This document shows positions 9,002 through 16,485 of a stretch of DNA of 33,425 bases, piece by piece. The DNA lies in contig LIUG01000007.1 of the NCBI GenBank assembly GCA_001462245.1, forward strand, positions 3,838-37,262, given 5' to 3'. The position numbers and the translations under genes were made by a program. The notes beneath the pieces were generated by a model. It did no database searches, was not told the origin of the DNA, and saw nothing but the letters and a program-made list of their open reading frames with translations. Within the stretch, counting starts at the first letter, position 1. The number at the start of each line of letters is the position of its first letter. Source of the stretch: Candidatus Fibrimonas termitidis. Its GTDB lineage: Bacteria > Fibrobacterota > Fibrobacteria > Fibrobacterales > Fibrobacteraceae.

Positions 9002-10169
9002 AAAACTAAGCGAGGTATTTTCAAGTTTTAACCTCGACGCCAAGGTCGGGACCGGCAGTTCCGTTCCATTCTTTTCAGGCAGCATCTCCGCTTCTTACGG
9101 CAACAGCAAGCAAGTGAAGTCACAAACGAAATTTTATAAGTACGTTTATTCCTCGCTGTTAAGAAAACATACCCTGAACCCCATGTATCTTGCTTCAGCA
9201 AAAACAAGGGATCCGTTGTTCGATCCTCTGATTTTCGAAATTATTAACGACAATGATAACAGTGCCCAAACCGTGTTTGAACTTTTAGGCACGCATATTA
9301 TAACTTCCTGCGGCACAGGAGGATCGGCAAGTATCACCGCATTGTATAATTCAAATGAATCCGCTGAGGATACGGATATAAAAGCGGCGCTTGATTTCTC
9401 ATTGGCATTGGTGAGCGGCAGTGTCAATGCCAGCTTATCTGACAAGCAAAAGTCAGTTCGGGAAGAAACGGAAATAAAGGTAAAATCCAGCGGTGGAACC
9501 GCTACGATTGTCGGCACAACACCTGAAGCGATAGCGCCTCAACTCAAAGAATGGGCAGGTACAATTAAAGATGGTCCGACACTCGGCTACATTTATACGG
9601 TAATTCCGATATGGGAACTGGCGTCAAACACGGCACGCAGTAATGAACTTAAAGCAGCTTTCCTCAGCAGAGCCGAAGATATCAATCAAACCCTGCTCAG
9701 TTATTTCTCAAAAGCCGCAGTACCGCAAGAACCGGCTATCGTAGATGGTGCTGTATATATTATTCAAAATTGGTATTCACGATTAGCCATTGACGTAGAA
9801 GGTCCAAGTAAAGAATCCGGTGCGGCTGTGCATCTTTGGGAAAAGCACGGCCGCGATTCACAGCAATGGCAAGCCGTTGAATCTTGGGTTTACCCGGGGT
9901 ACTTCTCATTCAGGAATATCTATAGCGGTAAGTTTTTGGATGTTCAAGGTGGTAATACCAACAACCATTTGTGGCAGTATTTACAAAATGGGACTGATTC
10001 CCAATTGTTCAGTATTGAAGAAAATGCTGACGGGAGCATTTACATCCGCTCAAGATTACATGGAGATATTGGAACTCTTGATGTTAATCATGAAAATGGA
10101 ATCAAACTCTACATTAGAGATAGTTCGGCGGACGGTAGATTAAAATGGAAATTGGAAAGAGTAAGGTAA
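8973..10169 (+). pseudogene. MACPF (perforin-like) plus ricin-B lectin protein, 5'-truncated
   Basis: The frame becomes protein-like from about 8973 (an ATG without a ribosome-binding site) to the stop at 10169, about 398 residues. The N-terminal part matches the MACPF fold: a Ser-rich start (FTSVSEKLSEVFSSF), FSGSISASYG, and the signature LGTHIITSCGTGG at about 9286-9324 (family pattern: Y/L-G-T-H then GG). From about 9742 a beta-trefoil lectin domain follows (GAVYIIQNWYSRLAIDV, later SQQWQ and KFLDVQGG). MACPF proteins form membrane pores; bacterial ones include antibacterial toxins of gut Bacteroidota. The signal peptide and the first part of the MACPF domain are missing; further upstream this frame is only the shadow of the 7TMR-DISM gene. 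The C-terminus looks complete. Probably a remnant left by recombination, not an expressed toxin. Confidence 0.65.
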
Positions 10170-10206
10170 TGCACCGGCCGGAAGACGGGACATTTCAAAC
10201 AGATAA

Positions 10207-10533
10207 AAAATACTGTCAGGCACACAGCGTTTAACAAACGGTATAACGAAGCCGTATAACATAGACGAGTTCCGTATGCGTGTAACGAGTTTTCTGCGCC
10301 TTTTAGGTTCACGCTTGGGCCGGGAGGCGCCGTCTTTAACCGACGCTTCCCGATTGAACGAAAAAGAACTCGCGGTCGCCCAGCTTGCTGCCCGTGGAAA
10401 GCAAAACAAAGAAATAGCCGACAAAGTTTTCCTCTCCGAAAGCCGTGTAAAAACCTGCCTCTCAACCGTATATCGCAAGCTAGGCATATCCGGCAAGGAG
10501 AACAAACGTGATTTGCTCGCCAAAATTTTCTGA
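10207..10533 (+). pseudogene. REC C-terminus plus LuxR-type HTH, remnant of a regulator
   Basis: The frame is open from 10207, after a TAA at 10204. Codons 10240-10300 read GITKPYNIDEFRMRVTSFLR, which is the end of a response-regulator receiver domain: the conserved T-K-P with the phosphorylation-site lysine, followed by the alpha-5 helix. The rest, from an ATG at 10276 without an obvious ribosome-binding site, is a LuxR/GerE helix-turn-helix (LNEKELAVAQLAARGKQNKE, then VKTCLSTVYRKLGI). The receiver's phospho-acceptor Asp half is absent. Together with the sensor fragment at 8222-9001 this looks like the far end of one sensor-regulator gene whose middle was replaced by the MACPF/ricin segment. 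The two pieces could also come from two different genes. Confidence 0.6.
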
Positions 10534-10574
10534 GCAGCGACCATAAATGGCACGCTTTTTGCTTTACATTAAGT

Positions 10575-10844
10575 ATGATATACCGCAATAATGATATTCC
10601 TGTTCGTGTAGGCGATGTTGCTAAAATGCTGCAAGTGGCGACCCATACGCTTCGTTTTTGGGAAAAAGAGTTCGATTTTTACCTAAAACCGAGCCGCACC
10701 ACCGGGCTGCAGAGGCTCTATAACTCGGATTCCATAGACCGCCTTAAAAAAATACACTATTACCTTAAAGAGGAAGGTTATTCCATAGCCGGGGCCAAGA
10801 GAATTTTACTACATTCCCCAGTATTATGTCAAAATGCGCCTTAA
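10575..10844 (+). CDS. MerR-family HTH protein, small
   Basis: This 89-residue protein consists almost only of a MerR-type winged helix: PVRVGDVAKMLQVATHTLRFWEKEF, then the wing RTTGLQRLYNSDSIDRLKKI and a short helix EEGYSIAGAKRIL. There is no long dimerisation helix and no effector domain. It may be a stand-alone DNA-binding protein like the small MerR-type proteins found beside housekeeping genes in several phyla. No Shine-Dalgarno is visible; a TACATT box ends 4 bp before the ATG. The 3' end overlaps the start of topB by 19 bp, so the two are probably co-translated. Target genes are unknown. Confidence 0.75.
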   Translation: MIYRNNDIPVRVGDVAKMLQVATHTLRFWEKEFDFYLKPSRTTGLQRLYNSDSIDRLKKIHYYLKEEGYSIAGAKRILLHSPVLCQNAP

Positions 10845-13276
10845 ATGTGCAAAAAACTCTAGTAATTGCAGAAAAGCCAAGCGTGGCGAATGATTTGGCT
10901 AAGGCGCTTGACGGCAAATTTCATAAGGAAAAATCTTATCTGGAGAGCGAAAACACCATAATATCGTGGGCGCTTGGGCATTTGGTTGGCATAGCAGACC
11001 CTAAGGACATGGGTGAGCAGTATAAAACATGGAATATGGCAACCCTCCCCATAATCCCCAAAGAATTTAAATTAACCGCCTTGCCGGATACCAAGGCTCA
11101 CCTAGCAGCCCTAGGCAAACTCATCCGCCGCAAAGATATAAGCACAATAATAAACGCATGTGATGCAGGCCGTGAGGGAGAACTCATATTTCATTATATA
11201 TTGGAACATGAGCAGGGAAAAGCCGGGATATCCGGCAAAACCATAAAAAGGCTATGGATGCAAAGCATGACTCAGGCAGCGATAAAAGACGCATTTGAGC
11301 ATTTGCGCTCCAATGCGGATATGAAAAACCTGCAAGAGGCGGCTCTTTCCCGCTCCGAAGCGGACTGGCTTGTAGGCATAAACGGCTCACGTGGGCTAAC
11401 GGCATACAATAGCAGATTTGGCGGCTTCCAATTAACCCCTTGCGGCAGGGTTCAAACCCCAACGCTTGCCTTGATTGTGAAAAGAGAGGAAAGCCGGATG
11501 GCATTTGTTCCCCAGACTTTTTGGACATTGGCGGCCAAATTTCAGGATGAAGGGGAATTTTATTTTGGAAAATGGACGGACAAAAAGGAAAATTCCTCAA
11601 AAATTTGGAAAAAGGAAGATGCCGAGGCTATTTTAAAAAAATGCGAAGGAAAACGGGGGAGCGTAGAAGAGGAATCCAAGCTGCTTTCCCAAAAATGCCC
11701 GCCTCTTTACGATTTGACTTTTTTGCAAAGGGATGCGAACAGCCGTTTTGGGTTTTCCGCAAAAACCACGCTGCAAATAGCTCAGGCCCTTTACGAGCGG
11801 CACAAGCTCACCACATATCCCAGAACCGATAGCAAATTTTTGCCGGACGATTATGTTGCAACAGTGAAAAGAACCATGGGATCCTTGACCGGCAGCCTCG
11901 CAAAACACGCAGAATTTGCGCTGAAAAACAATTATGTGCATAAAGACCCGAGAATTTTCAACACCGCCAAGGTGAGCGATCACCACGCCATAATCCCAAC
12001 GGGCAATGCCGCCGGAGATTTGAGCGAGGCGGAGCGTAAAATATTTAACCTGATATGCCAAAGATTTGTTGCGGTTTTTTATCCGCCGGCGGAGTATTTG
12101 CACACGACGCGCACCACTGTGGTTGAGGAGGAAACTTTTGTTTCCGATGGCAAAATTTTGAAAAACCCGGGCTGGAAGGCGGTTTACGGCAAAAGCGAAG
12201 AAGAGGAAGATATTATGCCCAAACTTTCCTCGCCGGATGCAAAACCTCTTGCTATAGAAATAGAAATGACGGAAGACGCCACAAAGCCCCCGGCACGCTA
12301 TACAGAAAGCTCGCTCCTCTCCGCTATGGAGGGTGCCGGCAAATTGATAGAAGACGAGGATCTGCGCGATGCGATGAAGGAGCGTGGGCTGGGAACCCCG
12401 GCTACAAGGGCTGCCACAATAGAAAAACTGATCTCCGATAAGTATTTAACAAGAGACGGCAAAGAGCTTTTGCCAACAGGAAAGGCTTTTGACCTGATAA
12501 ATATGGCTGTTTCCATGCAAATAGAAAACCTTACCAGCCCGGAGCTTACCGGCGAATGGGAATACAAACTGGGTTTGATGGAAAAGGGCAAGGTTTCAAG
12601 GATGGATTTTATGCACGATATTGAGGGATTAACCTCTCAAATGGTGGATAAAATAAAGAATTTTAAGGAGAGCGATACCAAAATAGAAGCGGTTGCGGAG
12701 GCGGCTGGGGAACAAATACACGAAACGGTTTCCAACTACGAAACGGATAGCGGAATTCGCATAAGAAAAATTTTGGGCGGCAGGCATATGTCCATCGCTG
12801 AGGTTAAGGAGCTTTTGGAAAATAAAAAGCTGGGGCCTTTGAACGGTTTTCGCTCCAAGAGGGGCAAGGAATTCAGCGCAGCTTTAATTTTAAACGAAAA
12901 AAACAAGGTTGAGTTTGTTTTTGATAATCTATCCGCAGATGAAAATCTGAATTTCAGCGAGCAAGTTCCGCTCGGAAATTCGCCTGCAGACGATTCTCCT
13001 GTTTATGAAACTTTAACGGCTTTTCTTTCGCAGAGTTTCGTTGAGGGCAAGGACACAGGGCTTCGCATAAACAAGAGCATTTTGGGCAAAACCTTGACCG
13101 TTGAGCATATTAAAACCATGCTTTCCGGCGAAAAAACCGAGTTGATAAAAGGGTTCCGCTCTGCAAAAACCCGCCGCCTTTTTGACGCATTCCTGAAAAT
13201 GGATAAAAAAGGGAAAATCAGCTTTGAATTCCCGCCAAGCACAAAGAGAAATTTTAGGAAGAAGAAGGCGAGTTGA
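10826..13276 (+). CDS. topB: DNA topoisomerase III (type IA)
   Basis: This 816-residue type IA topoisomerase relaxes or decatenates DNA through a 5'-phosphotyrosine intermediate. The TOPRIM domain begins at residue 11 (TLVIAEKPSVANDLAKAL) and carries the acidic motif CDAGREGELIF. The active-site region reads TTYPRTDSKFLP with the catalytic Tyr, followed by SDHHAIIPTG. The domain IV motif RGLGTPATRAATIEKLI is present. The C-terminus has two copies of a topoisomerase C-terminal repeat (GIRIRKILGGRHMS...GFRSKRGKEF and GLRINKSILGKTLT...GFRSAKTRRLF) instead of zinc fingers, as in Bacteroides-type TopB. The start could be 10826 or a few codons later. It overlaps the MerR-like gene. Confidence 0.93.
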   Translation: MSKCALNVQKTLVIAEKPSVANDLAKALDGKFHKEKSYLESENTIISWALGHLVGIADPKDMGEQYKTWNMATLPIIPKEFKLTALPDTKAHLAALGKLIRRKDISTIINACDAGREGELIFHYILEHEQGKAGISGKTIKRLWMQSMTQAAIKDAFEHLRSNADMKNLQEAALSRSEADWLVGINGSRGLTAYNSRFGGFQLTPCGRVQTPTLALIVKREESRMAFVPQTFWTLAAKFQDEGEFYFGKWTDKKENSSKIWKKEDAEAILKKCEGKRGSVEEESKLLSQKCPPLYDLTFLQRDANSRFGFSAKTTLQIAQALYERHKLTTYPRTDSKFLPDDYVATVKRTMGSLTGSLAKHAEFALKNNYVHKDPRIFNTAKVSDHHAIIPTGNAAGDLSEAERKIFNLICQRFVAVFYPPAEYLHTTRTTVVEEETFVSDGKILKNPGWKAVYGKSEEEEDIMPKLSSPDAKPLAIEIEMTEDATKPPARYTESSLLSAMEGAGKLIEDEDLRDAMKERGLGTPATRAATIEKLISDKYLTRDGKELLPTGKAFDLINMAVSMQIENLTSPELTGEWEYKLGLMEKGKVSRMDFMHDIEGLTSQMVDKIKNFKESDTKIEAVAEAAGEQIHETVSNYETDSGIRIRKILGGRHMSIAEVKELLENKKLGPLNGFRSKRGKEFSAALILNEKNKVEFVFDNLSADENLNFSEQVPLGNSPADDSPVYETLTAFLSQSFVEGKDTGLRINKSILGKTLTVEHIKTMLSGEKTELIKGFRSAKTRRLFDAFLKMDKKGKISFEFPPSTKRNFRKKKAS

Positions 13277-13316
13277 AATCAATATCTTGTTGGTTGCTTT
13301 TTTATTTTGAGGAAAA

Positions 13317-13979
13317 ATGGACTTATTTCCCTTATTTAACTCGCTTAGAATTACCGCAATTGCCACTTCCGCCGCATTTGTCGTTGGCATCTTTGCGGCT
13401 TACGCGATATTGCGTTTGCCGCGATTTGTCAAGGGTTTGTGTGATACCATTCTCACTATTCCTTTGGTGCTGCCTCCCACAGTGGTGGGCTATTTTATAC
13501 TCGTGTGGCTCTCGCCAAGGAGCGTGATTGGCACAAAACTTTACGAGTGGTTCTCGATGACAATCACCATGCGTTGGTATGCGGCGGTGGTGGCTGTTGC
13601 TATTATCGCATTTCCTTTTGTGTATAGAACAGCGCGTGGCGCATTTGAAAGTTTTGACCAAAACCTATTGGATGCCGGGCGAACTTTGGGGCTTTCCGAG
13701 AAATATATCTTCTTTAGAATACTCCTTCCAAACTGCAAACACGGAATTATAGCGGGAACGGTGATAGCATTCGCACGAGGTCTGGGCGAGTACGGCGCAA
13801 CCAGCATGGTCGCCGGATATATCCCCGGCAAAACAGCTACAGTTTCCACATCCGTGGCTTTCTTTTGGCAGATAAACCGAGACGATATGGCGTTTTACTG
13901 GGTGATGATAAATCTTGCGGTGTCTGTTGTGTTTATGGTTTTAATCAATGTGTTCAACAAGCCAAAGGTTCGGGGGTAG
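13317..13979 (+). CDS. modB: molybdate ABC transporter, permease
   Basis: This 220-residue inner-membrane permease has five or six hydrophobic helices (LRITAIATSAAFVVGIFAAY, TILTIPLVLPPTVVGYFILVW, AAVVAVAIIAFPFVY). The cytoplasmic coupling loop is conserved (DAGRTLGLSEKYIFFRILLP), as is the ModB-type stretch AFARGLGEYGATSMVAGYIPGKT. It would import molybdate (or tungstate) with ModC and a periplasmic ModA. GAGG lies 5-8 bases before the ATG. modC starts 2 bases after its stop. No modA lies next to it, so the binding protein must be encoded elsewhere. Molybdate supply would suit a nitrogenase or a molybdopterin enzyme. Confidence 0.9.
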   Translation: MDLFPLFNSLRITAIATSAAFVVGIFAAYAILRLPRFVKGLCDTILTIPLVLPPTVVGYFILVWLSPRSVIGTKLYEWFSMTITMRWYAAVVAVAIIAFPFVYRTARGAFESFDQNLLDAGRTLGLSEKYIFFRILLPNCKHGIIAGTVIAFARGLGEYGATSMVAGYIPGKTATVSTSVAFFWQINRDDMAFYWVMINLAVSVVFMVLINVFNKPKVRG

Positions 13980-13981
13980 CA

Positions 13982-15025
13982 ATGCTCGTGTGCGATATTG
14001 GTAAAAATCTGAACGGCTTTTCTCTTGATGTGAATATTGCAACTAACGGCGTGACTGCGTTGATGGGGGCTTCGGGCAGCGGCAAGAGCATGACGCTTCG
14101 CTGTATTGCCGGCATTTCCAAACCGGACAGGGGGCGAATTGAGTTGAACGGCGTTGTGCTGTTTGACTCCGAAAAGAAAATCAACCTGCCTCCGCAAAAA
14201 CGCAACACCGGCTTTTTATTTCAGGATTATGCCCTGTTTCCAAATATGACTGTGCGGCAAAATATTATGACCGGCGCAAAACATAAAACCACCCATGAAA
14301 AACAAAGTGCCGCAGAAGAGTTGGCGGAGACTTTTCACATAACACCGCATCTGAATAAATACCCTTGCCAGCTTTCCGGCGGCGAAAAACAACGGTGCGC
14401 ACTGGCACGCATCCTTGCCGGTTCGCCCGACATCCTTATGCTGGATGAGCCTTTCGCCGCTCTGGATAGCCATTTGCGTTGGGAACTGGAACTTGAGCTT
14501 GCGGAATTGCTCAAAAGTTTTAACAAACCGGTCCTCTATGTGTCGCACAACCGCAGCGAAGTTTACAGGCTATGCGATGACATTGTGATACTGAACGCCG
14601 GCAAGAACGAAGTCTTTGGCGATAAACGCACGGTATTCAAAAATCCTGCGACTGTTCAAGCCGCACGGCTTACGGGTTGTAAAAATATAGCGGCGGTTGA
14701 TATTGCGGGAACAAGGGTATCCGTGCCTGATTGGGGCATTGAGTTTGAATTGACTGAGATTTTGAATGGTATTTGTTATGTTGGTATTCGGTCTAATTAT
14801 ATAATTCCGGCATCCATTGCGAAAGAAGGCGAGGTTGTTGCTGCGTTTCCTTTTGAGATAGTGAGCGAGATTGAGGATACTTTTACGAGTATTTTAATGG
14901 TACGCAAGCGGGGGACGAATTTGCCTGTTATTCGGTGGGAGATGCCTAAGAAAGAACGTGCGGCATTGCGGGGAATGCCGCAGGAGTTGGCGTTTTTGCG
15001 GGAGTATGTTTTATTTTTGAGGTGA
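13982..15025 (+). CDS. modC: molybdate ABC transporter, ATP-binding protein
   Basis: This 347-residue ABC ATPase has a full motif set: Walker A GASGSGKS, Q-loop FQDYALFPNM, signature LSGGEKQRCALARIL, Walker B ILMLDEPFAALD and H-loop YVSHNRSEV. The C-terminal third (from TGCKNIAAVDIAG) matches the TOBE/Mop-type regulatory domain, shorter than in E. coli ModC. The start at 13982 follows the modB stop by 2 bases; an open frame runs further upstream inside modB but codes for nothing recognisable. The 3' end overlaps the convergent gene at 15011 by 15 bp. Confidence 0.9.
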   Translation: MLVCDIGKNLNGFSLDVNIATNGVTALMGASGSGKSMTLRCIAGISKPDRGRIELNGVVLFDSEKKINLPPQKRNTGFLFQDYALFPNMTVRQNIMTGAKHKTTHEKQSAAEELAETFHITPHLNKYPCQLSGGEKQRCALARILAGSPDILMLDEPFAALDSHLRWELELELAELLKSFNKPVLYVSHNRSEVYRLCDDIVILNAGKNEVFGDKRTVFKNPATVQAARLTGCKNIAAVDIAGTRVSVPDWGIEFELTEILNGICYVGIRSNYIIPASIAKEGEVVAAFPFEIVSEIEDTFTSILMVRKRGTNLPVIRWEMPKKERAALRGMPQELAFLREYVLFLR

Positions 15026-15808
15026 TGGCGCACACCCAAGTGAACAACTGGCGCAATCCTCCGGGCCGCACATTTGCAATGAGCCAAAACGTGCTGGGTT
15101 CATGGCAATTACTTCGCCTTCTTCGTCAAATACAAGGGAATTTACATCCGCATTGATGCCAACTGCATCCGGGTCAAAAGCGTTGAGTGTGCCGGTTGGG
15201 ATTTTTATCACCGTTGGTTCGGCAGGTTCCAGCGATTCCAGCTTTCCCGATTCATATAGAGAAAAGCCATTCCTCGTGGGAATTTCGCCGTAGTTCGTAG
15301 CTATACGCACCGTTTCTCCGGGGAATAGCGTAATGCTGCGAATGTTGCCGCTTTGGTAAAAAGCAACTCCGCTGATAATCGCAGTGAATGATGCAAAGGG
15401 CAAGTCAAAGGACAACGGAATTGCAAGAGCCTTTTCTTCTTGCTCGCTCCACATCCCGCTAATTTTCCCGTCCAATGGAAAGAAGCGTTTTAATTCTCCT
15501 GTCTCAAAAAAGGTCACAAGCTCGGCAGGGAACTCACCGATAGGGGTTTGTATCTCTTGCACCTCGTTGAGGGCTATTGCTTTAATCATGCCGCCTTTGT
15601 AAAACTCTACGGAAAATTTATTTTTGCGGCGGTGTGTTTCAATATAAACCGGAATCAATTCGCCCGCATGGGTGACAAGCATATTCTTTTCCGAAAGTTT
15701 AACGCCTTCCAATTCTCCGCTTGGGTAGCAAGCATAGCTCTCCACCCCGGCAAACACACCGCTGGGAAGCTGTATCATTTTATTTTCCAGCAGGTTGAAA
15801 TTTCTCAT
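15011..15808 (-). CDS. repeat protein with Cys-rich C-terminal tail, function unknown
   Basis: This 265-residue protein lacks a signal peptide and is probably cytoplasmic. It contains at least five copies of a short beta-hairpin repeat of the form [FY]-x-x-G-x-[IL]-x-x-[IL] (YPSGELEGVKL, FYKGGMIKAIAL, FFETGELKRFF, FYQSGNIRSITL, LYESGKLESL), alternating with strands such as IQTPIGEFPAELVTF and IPTRNGFSLY. The repeats recall MORN or YwqK-like hairpins but are not a clear match. The tail has four cysteines spaced C-x4-C-x2-C-x3-C in the last 20 residues, a plausible metal or Fe-S site. Its ATG directly abuts the stop of the AnfO-family gene, so the two are one operon, and it converges on modC. 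Inferred: an accessory protein for the same metal-cofactor function. Confidence 0.7.
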   Translation of the reverse strand: MRNFNLLENKMIQLPSGVFAGVESYACYPSGELEGVKLSEKNMLVTHAGELIPVYIETHRRKNKFSVEFYKGGMIKAIALNEVQEIQTPIGEFPAELVTFFETGELKRFFPLDGKISGMWSEQEEKALAIPLSFDLPFASFTAIISGVAFYQSGNIRSITLFPGETVRIATNYGEIPTRNGFSLYESGKLESLEPAEPTVIKIPTGTLNAFDPDAVGINADVNSLVFDEEGEVIAMNPARFGSLQMCGPEDCASCSLGCAPSPQK

Positions 15809-16423
15809 TTAACACCTTTTGGTAATCACCGCCTGAACAGCACCGCCTTCATTGCCGGCAACCTGCACATTATAAGCCCCGTTGTTCTCAATCCAAGGCG
15901 GAATGTGTTTGCATACAAGGCGCAGTTCCAAAAACGGAGTGTCCTTCAAAAAATCCATCATCGCCCTTTTGCTCGATATTTCGGGACATTCTTTTTGCAA
16001 AGCGATTAAATCCAAAAAATAAACACCGGGCGTGGAAGTTTCAACCGGTTTTGCATCCTTGATAATAGCTTCTTTCATGGCAGCAGCAGCATTTGCATTG
16101 CACAGTTCTTCTGCAATACCATCAAAGGTTTCGCTGTTTATCTCATCAATTTCAAAAATATGCAACTTAGCACGGTCAAACACAGAGAATGGGATGCCGA
16201 ACAGGGCGCCGCCTGCCAGTATATTGCAGCCCTCAACGAGCGGCAAAAGAGCCTCGGTGCTTTTCCGTGTCAAAGCGGGAGCAGAGGGAACTATCTTTTC
16301 AAAGTTCACCTCTTTTGTCTTTTCCCATCCCGTTCCGGCGCGTTCAAATATTAAGAAGCGCTGGGCTTCAAAGAAATCGCACAGTTCTGAGTTTCCGTTT
16401 GCAAACACTGCTATCTTGTTCAT
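15809..16423 (-). CDS. AnfO-family nitrogenase-associated protein
   Basis: This 204-residue protein is recognised from family patterns. The N-terminus reads KIAVFANGNSELCDFFEAQ followed by FERAGTGWEKTKEV, like the AnfO start. A central GCNILAGGALFGIPFSVFDR is followed by HIFEID. The C-terminus is the strongest match: GVYFLDLIALQKECPEISSK, then a run ending in FLELRLVCKHIPPWIE. AnfO is encoded in Fe-only nitrogenase clusters and its biochemical role is not settled; relatives also occur outside such clusters. No nitrogenase structural gene is visible here. The gene is divergent from hydF, with a TATATT box 30 bp upstream of the ATG, and forms a two-gene operon with the repeat protein. The adjacent modBC fits a nitrogenase-related role. 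Confidence 0.7.
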   Translation of the reverse strand: MNKIAVFANGNSELCDFFEAQRFLIFERAGTGWEKTKEVNFEKIVPSAPALTRKSTEALLPLVEGCNILAGGALFGIPFSVFDRAKLHIFEIDEINSETFDGIAEELCNANAAAAMKEAIIKDAKPVETSTPGVYFLDLIALQKECPEISSKRAMMDFLKDTPFLELRLVCKHIPPWIENNGAYNVQVAGNEGGAVQAVITKRC

Positions 16424-16453
16424 AATTTTGTCTCCTCATTATAATGAATGATA

Positions 16454-16475
16454 AATATAGTAAATTTTGTATATT
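16454..16475. promoter_or_regulatory. divergent promoter boxes of the AnfO-like gene and hydF
   Basis: On the minus strand TTTACTATATT (16454-16464) lies 30 bp before the AnfO-like start; a TTGAGC sits 16 bp further upstream. On the plus strand TTTTGTATATT ends at 16475, 10 bp before the hydF ATG at 16486. The two TATATT cores are only 10 bp apart, so both promoters cannot be occupied at once. Confidence 0.55.
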
Positions 16476-16485
16476 GCTCAACAAC

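Noticed and set aside
8924-9036. Partly similar words (GCGAGGT and TTTTAACCTC) on both sides of the left MACPF joint
   Set aside because: The matches are short and differently spaced; not convincing as recombination or target-site repeats.
16444-16485. Upstream ATG for hydF adding 14 residues
   Set aside because: It precedes the likely -10 box and has no ribosome-binding site; HydF relatives start at the next Met.
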